Source: Ephydatia muelleri
Taxonomy: Eukaryota > Porifera > Demospongiae > Spongillida > Spongillidae
NCBI GenBank assembly: GCA_013339895.1
Contig: JABACO010000027.1
Span: 1-64,000, forward strand
Length of the DNA: 64,000 nucleotides
Direction: 5' to 3'
The number at the start of each line of letters is the position of its first letter. Position 1 is the stretch's first letter. The notes under the pieces are model-generated. The model did no database searches and was not told where the DNA came from. It saw only the letters and a list, made by a program, of their open reading frames with translations. Positions 34,638 to 45,779 of this stretch are shown here, piece by piece. The position numbers were made by a program, and so were the translations under genes.

Positions 34638-37600
34638 CTCCTTCCACCTCCTCCTTCGACTCACTAGTCGCGTCAACAAAGTACCGGGATAGCGCGTCAG
34701 CATTTCCGTTTTTCTGACCAGTCCGATACTGGACAGAGTATTGATATGGTTGAAGAGCCAGGCTCCAGCGAGTTAGTCTCCCGTTATTCTCTTTGAGGCG
34801 ATCCAGCCATTCCAGTGACCGATGGTCAGTCTGTATCACGAAGGGACGACCCAGTAGGTACACCCGAAACGTCTGGATACCCAGGATAATCGCCAAACAT
34901 TCTTTTTCTACTGTGGAGTATTTTTCCTCTCGAGGCAGTAGCTTTCTGCTATAGTACGCAACCGGGTGCTCTTCATCGTCTCCACCAACTTGGCTCAACA
35001 CAGCTCCAATGGCCCGTCCGGAGGCATCTGTTTGTAGTACAAACGGTAGGGAGAAGTCGGGAGATCTCAAAATCGGCTCGCAACATAGACAGTCCTTCAG
35101 TCGGTTGAAGGCACTATCGCACTCTGCAGTCCACTGCACATGGTTTGGAGCGTTCTTTCTCGTCAAATCTGTCAACGGGGCAGCGATTTCAGCATACTCT
35201 TGGATAAACTTTCTGTAATATCCAGTTAGTCCGAGGAAAGTTCTTACATCGGACTTTGTAGTGGGTACCTGGAACTGCTTCACGGAATCAACCTTGGAAT
35301 TTTCAGGCCGCACGAGCCCCTCCCCTACCACATGACCAAGGTATGAGCATCGTGACATCGCTAGTTGACACTTTTTCTGCTTCATGTAAGATCAGCTTCC
35401 CTCAGCTTTTGCAGCACTCGCCTAAGGTGTAACATGTGCTCCGGCCAACTGCGGCTGAAAATGACCAAATCATCTAGGTAGGCAGCTGCAAAGTCTTGCA
35501 TTCCTACCAGCAGGCTGTCCATCATCCTCTGAAAGGTTGAAGGAGCTCCCTGTAATCCAAAGGGCATCCTTCGGAACTGGTATAATCCAAAGGGAGTCCT
35601 GAATGCCGTTTTCGCTTGGGCTGTCTTCTCCACTGGAACTTGCCAGTATCCTTTAGTTAGGTCTAACGTACTGATGAACCTTGCTTGTCCCAACTCGTCG
35701 AGCAGATCATCAACACGGGGCATTGGATAAGCATCAGTCTTAGATACGCTGTTAAGTCTACGGAAATCAATGCAGAAACGCAATGTTCCGTCTTTCTTTT
35801 TTACCAGCACTATCGGAGATGACCAGTCACTCGAGGATTTTTCAATGATTCCATGCTTTTCCATCTCTTCCAGCTCCTTCTTAACGATGTCCCGATAGGC
35901 ATGAGGTAAGCGATATGGTGGTAACCTCACTGGTTTCGCATCTCCAGTCTCAATCCTGTGTTCCACCATTTCTGTCTTGCCTGGAAGATCGCTCATTACA
36001 TCTCCAAATTCGGTCCTTAACGCATCCAGTTCTTTCTTCTGCTTCTGTGTTAGCTTCTCGTTTATCTTCGGCTCCTCCGACTCCTCCTTCCACAATGGGT
36101 TTTTTTTCCCCATCTTCCATTTCTTCAGCTGATAAACACATCGTCGTAGGAGTATTCCATCCCTTCAACATGTTGACGTGGAATATTCGCTGCCGCTTCT
36201 TCTTGTCACTCATGTCGATTTCATACGTCACCGGTGTAACTTTGGCTTTGACACAATAAGGCCCTTGCCATTTCGCCATAAGTTTGTTGGTCACAGTGGG
36301 CAGTAGAACTAGCACCTGATCTCCCTCCATGAATTCCCTCTTCCTTGCACTCTGATCATACCATCTTTTCTGCGTCATCTGAGCTTCCTTGCAGTTTTCA
36401 CTGACTAGCTCCGACATCATTGCAAGCTTCTTCTGTACCGTCAAGACGTAGGATATGACGCTTTCACCACTACGCTTGCTAGCCTTCCAGGTTTCCTTCA
36501 ATATGTCGAGCGGCCCTCTTACATGTCGCCCATACATCAACTCAAATGGGGAGAAGCCTGTAGTTGCCTGCGGTACTTCTCGGTAGGCAAACAGCAGATA
36601 CGGCAGTAGTTTGTCCCAGTCTTTCCCCTCCAGTGCAGTCTTGCGAAGCATAGATTTCAATGTTCCATTAAACCTTTCGACAAGACCGTCCGTCTGCGGG
36701 TGGTAAGGGCTAGTTCTTATTGGATGTATGTGCAGCAGGTTGTACAGCTCAGCCAATAATTTGGACATGAAGTTTGTCCCTTGGTCCGTTAGGATTTCCC
36801 TCGGCACTCCGACACGTGCGAACATAGTCACCAGCTCCTCTGCCACATGCTCAGCATCGACTGTCCTCATGGGTATTGCTTCCGGGTAGCGAGTAGCATA
36901 ATCGCACACAACAAGTATGTACTTGTTTCCTGTGCTACTTCGCGGCAAAGGCCCGACAATATCCATGGCAATCCTCGTAAACGGCTCCTCAATCACTGGT
37001 AGTGGAACTAAGGGTGCTCGAAGATTCTTGACTGCTGAATGTTTCTGGCACTGCTCACATGTTCTGCACCATTCCGCTACATCCCGATACAATGTCGGCC
37101 AGTAGAATCGTTGCAAGATTCGCTCAACTGTCTTTTTCTTCCCCAAATGTCCTGCAAGTGGTATCTCATGAGCCAACCTGAGAACAGCCTCCCGATGTTG
37201 CTTCGGGATGATCAGTTGCTCGATGCCTAACTCCTCTCCTTCCTCTCTTGGGTGCCAATGACGATAAAGAAGACCGTCTTCTTCATAAAACCAGTAGTTC
37301 CCAGCGTTCGATGGTAGCTTTGCGGACTCTCGTACAGCTCCCAGGGTCTCATCCTCCAGTTGCAACTCCCGTAAGTCCTTCTCATCGACTCCCAGATCAC
37401 CATCGTTAACGATGATCTCCACTGCTCCGTCCTTCGGGGGATTGGTATCCTCCGACTGTCCAGGTTCAATAACCGTACTTCTCTCCAACCCGTCGTCTTC
37501 GGGTCCTACAGGTCCAGGAAGCAACTTTTCCTTGACCGTCTCAGGCACTGGTGTCAAACTTCTGCAATTCACACCAGAATCTTTCTCCTTTTCCAATTCA

Positions 37601-39091
37601 CTTTCTTCCTCTTCTCTCTTCCGCTTGGCTTGAGCCCGTGTCATTGCTGCCAACGCCCCCTCTGGGTTACCAATGCGCACCAGTTCCGGAACATCTCTTC
37701 CGAGTAAAACTGACTTCGGTAGCTTCTTCACTACGGCAGCCTCCACCAGGTAGCTCTTGCCGTCGACTACCACTTCTACTTTGGCCAGAGGGTAAGAGAC
37801 CTCGTCGCCATGTACACATTGTACTGCCACGCATTTCTTCAGAAACTTGTTCCTAGGCACCAGATCGTCTCGCACTAATGTCCTAGCTGCACCGGTATCT
37901 AGAACAATGTCTTTTACTTCTCTTCCTTCTACGTAGCCTGTCTTCCATACCAGCGAGTGTCCTTCCTTCACTTTGGACTGCTTTGCCCGCCCTCCAAAGA
38001 ACGTAGCTGCATTCTTCGGGCATCTGCTCGCCACATGGCCCATCTTGTGACAATTGTAACATCTGGGTAACTGTCGCTGTGGGCTCCTATATTCGAGTTG
38101 GGACTCCTTCGGACCAGCGTCCCTGTCTCCTTCACCGGATTCCTTCCCTGGAGCCTTGTCCCTCGGCTTGAGAAGTCTGACATCTTGCCTCCTCGCCTGC
38201 TCATACTCATCGAGCCACTCGCCAGCTTGAAGGCATGTCTTCGGCTTCCGCTCCACCAGCCACAACCTCTTTTCCACAGGTAGCGAGCTCAGGAACTGCT
38301 CTATTCCCAACACCTGATGAACCTGGTCGACCGTCTTGTGCTCCTTGAGCCACTTGGTTAACGAGTCCATCATCCTTACACCAAACTCTCTATTCGTTTC
38401 TCCTTCCTTCCGCTTCGACGACCGAAAACGATTTTTATACGAATCCTCATTGATGTCGTACCGGATGAGGACCGCTGTCTTGATCGCATCGTAGTCCGCT
38501 GAATCTGACACCGGCAATGCAGCGAAAGCCAATTGAGCTTTTCCCGTCAGCTGTGGAGCAAGGTAGTGAGGCCATCGTCCCTTGTCTACCTTGTGCGCTG
38601 TCATGATTCTTTCGAAAGTCACCAGATACGACTCAATATCGTCGCGCTCCATCAGAGCGACCAGCTTCACGCTTAGTTCAGAAGCCCCCTTCGATGATGA
38701 AGCGGACCTTTCTTCGACGATTCTCATGAGCTTTTCCATCTGTGCTCCCATTTCCTCGGCTTTTTCTCTCGCTTCTCTTTCTCGACGCCTCCCTTCTTCT
38801 GCAATCTCTCTCTCGCGCTGTAAGCGTTCCTCTTCTCGTCTCGCTCTCTCTTCTGCTATCTCTTTCTCGCGCAGTACGCGTTCTTCTTCTCGTCTGAGTC
38901 TTTCGCGTTCAATCTCCTCTTCTCGTTTCTGCCTATCCTCAATCAATTTCTGCAGCATGTCCTGCAGCGCTTGTTCCGACATCTCGCCTGCTCGAAATGA
39001 TCGACCGGAACGGGTTGTCATACACCGTCGCTCAACGTGTCTAGAGTCAGAAAGCTATCTAACGGCTCACGATCCCACCGCTGCCACCAAA

Positions 39092-39402
39092 TGTAGAAGA
39101 CCGTATATAGTAACGTGCTATCGTGCCGACGCTGTAGACCACCAAAACTATACTACACGGCAGCAGTATACACCAATGCAGGCCAACAGCTCAGAGAACT
39201 CTCAATCTCATCATGTTCATCTATATTTCCAACATACGTGCATGCTTTTATATACATACACATAGCACCAAATACGTGACTAACAACCTCAAGTTCGTAT
39301 TACAACACGTGAGTTCAACCTTCTGAATGCAGCCTTGTTGACAGGTTACTGTCTCTCAATTGTTGCACTCCGGACCTTTAGGACTGGCTGGCTTCCCTGA
39401 CA
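39092..39402 (-). repeat. 5' LTR (311 bp)
   Basis: It begins TGTAGAAGACC and ends CCCTGACA. Just left of it, read on the minus strand, is TGGTGGCAGCGGTGGG, a plausible primer-binding site. Confidence 0.9.
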
Positions 39403-39416
39403 GTCGGGGTGGGCGC

Positions 39417-39977
39417 CTATGGTTGGAATGGGTGTGCAGAAAGGTTATTATGCTTCTCACAGATGTGTAGAGGAAGGTGTGCAAGGGCTTTAGTGTCAAA
39501 ATGACATAACTCTTCCCTAACCACACTACCAGTGACCAGCAGTTGCCAAAGGACCCAATAGTTATTGTTATAATAATCCATCTTCACTGTGTACTTCATC
39601 ACACAGAAAACTAACCAAAACACTGAGTGCATTCTATTATCATTGCACACTAGTACTAGTACAGTGGTTAGAAATAAATAAGTGCCCAAACAATACACAG
39701 ATGGATTCTGGGGTTTGTTTGGCACTTCCCGCCATTTGAATTTGTTTTTTACTCTAAGTTTGCAACTTTGATTCGTGTTGCGATTTTCAGGTCCATAACT
39801 GTTAATATCTGTATCTATATGTCCACCAAAAAGCACTTGTGTATCAATCATCACACAAGTAAATCCTTGCTTATTATCAAACTCATCTGTTACATTGATG
39901 CAGCTTGCAGGGCTTTGAAGTTTGATATTTCCATGTATTCCTAATACTGCATGGTTTCTGCTGACAGTTTGTGTCAC
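39417..39977 (-). CDS. Open frame of 186 codons, kelch-like in parts, uncertain
   Basis: The frame has stretches that look like kelch blades: SPASCINVTDEFDNKQ, then CVMIDTQVLFGGHID, then KFKWREVPNKPQNPS. These are followed by a run of hydrophobic residues (LGTYLFLTTVLVLVC) and then no recognisable domain. It lies antisense in the long intron before the ROC exon and directly beside the LTR element. I saw no clear splice sites that would extend it. It may be an exon of a retroposed or duplicated kelch-repeat gene, or chance; kelch proteins are numerous in sponges, which is the only outside support. Confidence 0.3.
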   Translation of the reverse strand: MTQTVSRNHAVLGIHGNIKLQSPASCINVTDEFDNKQGFTCVMIDTQVLFGGHIDTDINSYGPENRNTNQSCKLRVKNKFKWREVPNKPQNPSVYCLGTYLFLTTVLVLVCNDNRMHSVFWLVFCVMKYTVKMDYYNNNYWVLWQLLVTGSVVREELCHFDTKALAHLPLHICEKHNNLSAHPFQP

Positions 39978-39979
39978 TG

Positions 39980-41389
39980 CAACACAATGTGTACAGCCAT
40001 TTAGTGTATCGTAACAAAGTTGCTCTATATAACTGAAAGAAATGCCTTATGACCCATGAGTGAACTTTTTGGTGGGAGTAGCCCTTATTCCTGAAGTATA
40101 TTTGAGTTTGCCTAAGAGGTTATGGGTGACTGAGGGTCACTTCAGTTTGTTGTGATTCACAGAGCTCTGCATAGACACATACATGAGTTTGAATGAATTG
40201 TTGGGCTTTCCACATGACGTTGTACCACTCTATATTCATCATGTGAGAAGGGGTGTATATTATAATGAAACCACCAAAACAAAATGACAAAGTGTCTACC
40301 TTCACTGCTATTGCAGCCCAGTGGTTCATTTCCCCAGAAAGGTAATAAATTAATTTCACTTCTTTTTTATACAACTGTGTATCTCCTTTCTCTCATGCAA
40401 AATGACCTAACTGATCATGCTGTTGAAGAAGAATAGTAAACTACAAGAGATGAACACATTTTTAGTTGTATTGTGGTGCAACAGATGACACGGGACTATC
40501 ACATAGCTTAGAACTATAAAAGATTGTAACACTAGAAACTTGTACATTGGTGGGCACCTACATGTATGGCAGAAATGGAAAGGTTGTGTGCTGCACACAT
40601 GTGAAGAGCAAGGACCTCTCTATTGATGGGGGAGGTGCACCACCCCTTATTTCTAAATGTGAGACAAATGGAGTGGAATTAGAAAGGTTCTGGGAGCTTG
40701 AATCAATGACAATGATCTGTGAGGATTGGGAAGGTCAAGCAAAGACATCAGTTTTATATTGCTTGTGTGAATATATATGATATAAGTAATATCTAGTGGC
40801 ATGGTACATGTATATATATGAACAGTGTATTATTTAAATTTTAGTAAGCCACAGTAATAAAAAAATTAATAGTGGCAAAATTTGCTGTAATTATGGAGTA
40901 CACAAATGTATAGCTTGTCTTTTGATCTACATGTATCAATCACAAGGAGTTGTCCCACAAAGCATGTAAAGCTGTAAATCAAACTACTACCAGTGTTTAT
41001 AAATGCAAGAATGGGTTAAAGTTATTATAATTGAGGTAATTGAGGTAGTACTAGACAGTGACTACAAAAAAAATTTTTTGTATTGTAGACCAATTGTTGG
41101 TTATTATTGTTACTCGTCACATCACTAATGTGCACATGTAAGACTCTGTCTCCCTTATTGTGGCCACGCCCACATTACTCATTACATTGCATGTTGAAGT
41201 TCTATGTAACATTAGCAGATCACATGAGGCGTTCATAATCATTACTGTAACCTCTACAGATATGATGTAAGGCATGTATGTATATCCTCAATGAAATACA
41301 GTTTATACCTTTAGATCATCTTCCTTGCTGGAAGAAGTGTTTGTGCAACTGGTATGATGTGTGAATTATGTCACTGTTCCTACCACCAG
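39980..41389. other. Intron upstream of the ROC exon, no gene seen
   Basis: AT-rich single-copy sequence with a few short frames that lack any family likeness. It ends in the acceptor ttcctaccaccag. Confidence 0.6.
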
Positions 41390-41641
41390 GGAGGTGATAC
41401 TGCTCTTCATTGGGCTGCAAGGCATGATAAGGCCAGCTGTGTAAGAGCACTCCTCTCCCGTCCTGGCATTGATATCAACATCAAGAACAAAAGAGAAGAA
41501 ACAGCCATGATGGTCGCCCGGTACACTTGCCTTGGTGTGTTCAATCAAGTGGTGAAGACATGCAATGAGTTTCCTGTTGATTCCTATGGAAAGGTTGTGT
41601 TGTGTGGAAATTCGGGAGCTGGAAAGAGTACATTGACTCAG
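41390..41641 (+). CDS. Exon: last ankyrin repeats plus ROC P-loop (84 codons, phase 0/0)
   Basis: Codons 1-34 form an ankyrin repeat (GGDTALHWAARHDKASCV, then INIKNK). Codons 35-60 hold a half repeat (REETAMMVARY) leading into a linker. Codons 69-84 hold VVLCGNSGAGKSTLTQ, the GxxxxGKS P-loop that binds the phosphates of GTP in ROC (Ras of complex proteins) domains. The acceptor is ccaccag and the donor gtaggc. Phase 0 at the start fits directly to the cassette exons. The exon fuses the two modules, so it proves that the ankyrin array and the GTPase belong to one protein. The architecture is like DAPK1 without the kinase part. Confidence 0.85.
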
Positions 41642-43555
41642 GTAGGCTGTTTGGTGTATGGCCTGAGGACCAGAAATCAGGCACTACAGTAGTACTTCCT
41701 ACTGTACATGTACATGTATATACTGGTAGCAATATACTCTGTAGGAGTGGGTTCAGAAACATATACATGAGCTGAACTAAACTATGTCCTATACTGTCTG
41801 ATTAATTATTTGTTTACGTTGAATTTCTTCGAACCCTAGTATTACTATGTGATGTAATAATTGAAAGAATACTTTCCTAAAAAGGAATTATTTGCTTGTG
41901 GGACACTCTGTAGTAACTACAAGGTCAGACTTGGCCTTAAATCACAAACATTGAAACTTCAGGTTCCAGACAGACAATTAAGCCTCATGCAAGCTGTACA
42001 TAGTCCAGTATATATTCCAATGAACTGTACATGTACATGTATGTGTATTACTGTTCAGTACATCATTCTCAGTGAGAAAATGAAAAACTTAAGTTAACTA
42101 ATGTTTCAAATTATGAATACTTACTGGTTGAAAAACTAGTGATTGGTGGATGTGGATGTTTATTTATTGGGTGTACACTGATGGTACAGCGTAAGTACAA
42201 TCCTCAAACTGTGCTGTACAAGCCATTCTGCAGAATGCCTTTTGATATGCACACGTGGTTAACCTTTAAGAGTTCTTCCCCATCAATATAATTTGTCCCT
42301 TGCTTTTAGTACCACTTGTTCTAATCTCAGAAGTAAAAATATAAACATTGTACTTGTTTTGGTAACTTATTTCTACAGTATGATGTCATGCAAATCTGTT
42401 AATAAATTGCCATACATGTGCCTACATATGCACCACCTATACAGCTCACACTGGAGGCTTGGAGGTCATGCGTGCATATGTGTACATGCATATGGATTGA
42501 TGTGTTACCTTGAATGCCAAGTAATATTTCCGTATTTTATTGAAGGCTATTGTCAACATTTCAAAGCCAATAACAACAACAACCCGTTTTGTAAAGGTGA
42601 GAATTTTTTTATAATGGTCACAGGTCTTCCCTGAGATGACTAAATGTGTCAGTTTGAATATTTGAATGGGTAGCTGCATATGCATGTAGTCCAAATTGAT
42701 CTTTTCTTTGCTACGTTCTGCAATCATGTGTCTTAGTGACTCAAGAGCGTCATACCATCGAGGCGCATGCTCCCCACTAGACTCTGCCATCGATCTGTCC
42801 TGCTCGGAAGGCATTAACGCTTAATGTTTTGTTTTTATGCTCTAATGTTTGTGTACGTAATATATATTACATGTAGTTTGTTTTCTAGTTATCATTAAAA
42901 TGCAGCATGTGTCCAAAATTATTACCTTTTCAGAATTCTTGTATAATCTGGTACATATCTGTGGGACAATTCTGGTTTAAATTATTGGTTGTATTTTTGG
43001 AAATGACTGTATGCCATGTGCAGTAGAGGACATGAAAATAGTGCTTTGATACAAATGCCAACACAATGAGAGTAAACATGAGCAATATGGTTTCATCAAT
43101 TGGGTATTGATATCACATTGGATCTGATTGATGCATTCTGGCATGCACTTGCTCGAAAAAGATTATGTGTTTAGTCCCACTGTACTGTAGCTCTAGGAGG
43201 CATGCAACAATGCACTTTACTGTTTTGCACACAGAGTACACCATAATTCATACAAGTCAAGGTACACAAACACAACATTGGAAGTACTGGCGGAAATTGA
43301 TTGGAACGAAATAATTTTAAGGAACGCGTTTCACAACGAAAGTATATGTGCTAATACAGCTTCTTTCTAGGAACATAAAACACAAAAGTGATCACTGAAG
43401 CGCAGCTAATGTACATGCTTACTATGTCAAAGCGTGGGATTTGAACGAAATGATATAAAACCTTTTTCATGTCCCTACTGTTCATTCTACTGCAAATAAT
43501 TTGTCATATCGAGTTTAGTACATGTACTCTGTTAGATTCATGACATACTGTGGTG
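41642..43555. other. Intron, no gene recognised
   Basis: Single-copy intron with several TACATGTA motifs. A minus-strand frame begins at 42814 with MPSEQDRSMAESSGEHAP; it looks gene-like for about 45 codons but has no family likeness and no clear continuation. Confidence 0.5.
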
Positions 43556-43795
43556 CTTGCTGTATACATGTTCCAGCGAATTTTAGTTCTAGTTCTAAAT
43601 AAGGAAGGGTACAATGCCCCTACCATGGGTCTTCAGTACTGCTACTACATGTATGTATCAAAAAATTTGTCTATCCCATCACTAAACTCCTGTTTTGCCT
43701 TTTGGTATTCTTGTTGCATGTCCTTATGCTCATGCCAAACATTTTAGATTGGATTCAGATCTGGTGACTCTGCTGGTGTCCTCCACTAGTTCATC
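43556..43795 (-). mobile_element. Tc1/mariner transposase remnant
   Basis: On the minus strand near 43777-43748 the sequence reads PAESPDLNPI, the well-known motif around the second aspartate of the Tc1 DDE/D catalytic domain. About 60 codons downstream EFSDGIDKFFDTY resembles the Tc1 C-terminal helix. Frames shift between the pieces, so it is an old DNA-transposon fossil. No inverted repeats were found. Confidence 0.65.
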
Positions 43796-43980
43796 TTCCT
43801 TACCTGCAAACACATTTGTCTTCCTTCACTGAAAACCTCTTGTGCTACTTGTGACAAGTGTTAGGACCATTATTGTTATCGGCACTAGTATCTGTGTGTA
43901 GAGTGGTGCCTTCATGAGCCCTTCAAAAGGTAGATACTTTCTTAACATGGAGTTGTCTTTGACTAATAAAGGAATGTCTA

Positions 43981-44226
43981 CAAGTAAATAAAAACATTCT
44001 CTAACGAGAAAGTTGTTGGTAAATTGAAAGTTGTTGGAAAATTGAAATAGGCCTATATTTAGCATATTACTCAGGCATGTACTGTTATAACGCTAGTGTG
44101 CTAAATATAGGCCTATTTCAATTATCCAGTCAAATTTCTGTCACTCTTGTTCTGTGCTTTTTACACCACCATTGGTCAATCCTATATACCAACAACTTTC
44201 TTGTTAGAGTATGTTTTTATTTACTT
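43981..44226. repeat. Fold-back element, about 246 bp
   Basis: The outer arms (43981-44020 and 44187-44226) pair through aagtaaataaaaaca and tgtttttatttactt, and aactttctcgttagag. The inner arms (44040-44064 and 44098-44123) pair through gaaataggcctatatttagc. Between the right arms is a 60-bp unpaired stretch, so one arm has an insertion. Confidence 0.75.
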
Positions 44227-44404
44227 ATTTCATAAGTGTTTTCCTCTGTCGTAGTAGCGCTCTTTATACGTGGTCACAAATTCAATTTTCGAAGGGAGGT
44301 TACAAAATTTGATAATTGAAATTATAAGTGAGTTTTTAATGTACTGTACAGTTCCCTGCCTTGTCCTATTCCTCTCCCCCAACCTTGTCTCTGATCTCGG
44401 CGAT

Positions 44405-44640
44405 CTGATTCCAGCCATGGGAGCCATGTGGGTGGTGGTGGCAGTGGCCAGGGTGGCAGCAGGCGAAGTGGTGGTGGGGGCACTGGTGCCAATATTGGTG
44501 CCAGTAGTAGGGCTGGTTCAGATAGCGGTCGCTCCTGCTGCTTCTGCTGGCGGTGGGGGCAGCTCTGCTGCTGCTGCTGGCGTTGGGGGCAGCTCTGCTG
44601 CTGCTGCTGCTGGCGGTGGACGGTAAGGGGGCAGCACTGC
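44405..44640. repeat. GGT/GCT-rich low-complexity tract
   Basis: Stretches of ggtggtggcagtgg and two to three copies of a unit of about 33 bp (ggcagctctgctgctgctgctggcg). Every frame on both strands is open (Gly/Ala, Pro/Ala or Cys/Trp-rich), so long frames here carry no weight. On the minus strand VGHGYHTAGSLPPRLLDAV precedes it and might be a real exon. Confidence 0.6.
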
Positions 44641-45176
44641 ATCTAGCAGCCGGGGGGGCAGAGAGCCAGCAGTATGATACCCATGCCCAACTAAAATATC
44701 ATTTTCTTCTAATTTCAATGCATTAACTTCCCGGATAGTTTTTAGCAATGACCCTGCTTTTGCTCTTCGTACACTCAGTGATTAGAAACCAATGCATCTG
44801 CACCAATCTTACTTACTGCTGCACGAGCAGATCTTGTAACAACCTTTTGAGCTAGTAATGGATGAAACTTACAAAAGGCATCATTTACTTCCACTATCCC
44901 TAAGAATAGTTTTTTCAAGACCCATTATACTCCATTAGTGCATGAGATTTGGGTTCATAGAAGGAGTAGCTATATGGGAGAAGGATAACCCTTGTACATC
45001 AGATTAAGGATGACACCCCAATATTCAATAGACAGGTCACAACGGAGAAAGGACTACTGTACACAACAGTTGGGTCACCATGCATGCTTTACATGTGAAA
45101 TGAATGGTTTTGTGCAGATCCCTTACATGCGTGCTGTACACATGTTGCATGCACATCGTCCTATAATTTTTTAATG

Positions 45177-45773
45177 CTAGTGCAATACAACATGCCATGA
45201 CATACGGTAGTGGTAGTTCGGTGACCCCTGCGCTACCCGCGTCCTCTGGGCAGCACGTTTAGCCAATCGGACAGCGGGGTCATTCCAATACCGATTCCTT
45301 TCAGATGCCCTAATGGCAGCTGAATTGTCCTCGTATTTCTGCCTTTTAGCAGCGCGGTTCTCCTCGAGGTCCTCTTGATATCGCTGCTTTTTAGCAGATT
45401 GCTTAGATTCAATATCTGGGTTGTAGCTGTCGCGTACAGAGGCCTTCTTCTTTTCGGGATCGGCCTTGTAGCTGTCGCGTACAGAGGCCTTCTTCTTTTC
45501 GGGATCGGCCTTGTAGCTGTCGCGTACAAAGGCCTTCTGTTCGGGATCGGCCTTGTAGCTGTCGCGTACAGAGACCTTTTTCTTTTCAGGATCGGCTTTG
45601 TAGCTGTCGCGTACAGAGGCCTTCTTCTTTTCGGGATCGGCCTTGTAGCTGTCGCGTACAGAGGCCTTCTTTTTGGGATCGGTCTTGTAGCGCGCTCGGG
45701 CTTTAGCCTTGTTTTCTTGTGATAAAATATCGTCTTGCGTTTGAAGGTAGATCGCGAAGGCATTTAACGTCAC
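45177..45773 (-). CDS. Repeat protein with SYKADPEKKKASVRD units, 198 aa
   Basis: The frame starts MTLNAFAIYLQTQDD. From about residue 20 it has six to seven units of 14-15 residues of the type YKADPEKKKASVRDS, then diverged units (YNPDIESKQSAKKQR, YQEDLEENRAAKRQK, YEDNSAAIRASERNR, YWNDPAVRLAKRAAQR) and a short tail. It is strongly basic and predicted helical. Similar arrays sit before Helitron-type replicase genes or Pif1-like helicases in some invertebrates; I recall this association and cannot check it here. Because the unit is 45 bp, two other frames are also open. The diverged units decay regularly from N to C, which supports this frame as the coding one. It is antisense inside the ROC intron. 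Confidence 0.55.
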   Translation of the reverse strand: MTLNAFAIYLQTQDDILSQENKAKARARYKTDPKKKASVRDSYKADPEKKKASVRDSYKADPEKKKVSVRDSYKADPEQKAFVRDSYKADPEKKKASVRDSYKADPEKKKASVRDSYNPDIESKQSAKKQRYQEDLEENRAAKRQKYEDNSAAIRASERNRYWNDPAVRLAKRAAQRTRVAQGSPNYHYRMSWHVVLH

Positions 45774-45779
45774 TAGCCA

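Larger units (their letters stand above)
34324..39402 (-). mobile_element. Ty3/gypsy LTR element with integrase before RT (Gmr1-like order)
   Basis: LTRs flank it (34324-34637 and 39092-39402), with a 5-bp duplication GTCGG at 34319-34323 and 39403-39407. Read on the minus strand the parts come as follows: gag with a long EREK-rich coiled coil (about 38990-38700), CCHC knuckle CYNCHKMGHVASRC (about 38060-38020), protease DTGAART (about 37910), integrase HHCC (about 37200-37040), integrase core (about 36970-36640), a C-terminal RIFHVNML part (about 36190), then reverse transcriptase with AYLDDLVIF (about 35850-35430) and RNase H (about 35060-34690). Placing integrase before RT is unusual for Ty3/gypsy and is known from the Gmr1 group. 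The LTRs differ at about ten bases in 311, so it is fairly young. Coding capacity is long and mostly open; about two frame steps are seen, and I cannot tell native ones from decay. Confidence 0.9.

Noticed and set aside
37600-38960. Plus-strand frames rich in Ser/Arg/Leu
   Set aside because: They are the complement of the Glu/Arg-rich gag coiled coil of the LTR element.
42446-42814. A 122-codon minus-strand frame starting MPSEQDRSMAESS
   Set aside because: The first 45 codons look protein-like, but there is no family likeness, no clear splice sites, and the rest is ordinary AT-rich sequence.
44270-44748. Long Gly/Ala, Pro/Ala and Cys/Trp frames on both strands
   Set aside because: Low-complexity GGT/GCT repeats keep all frames open.
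45233-45763. Second and third open frames over the 45-bp repeat
   Set aside because: They are by-products of a repeat unit divisible by three. Only the KADPEKKKASVRD frame continues sensibly into the diverged units.
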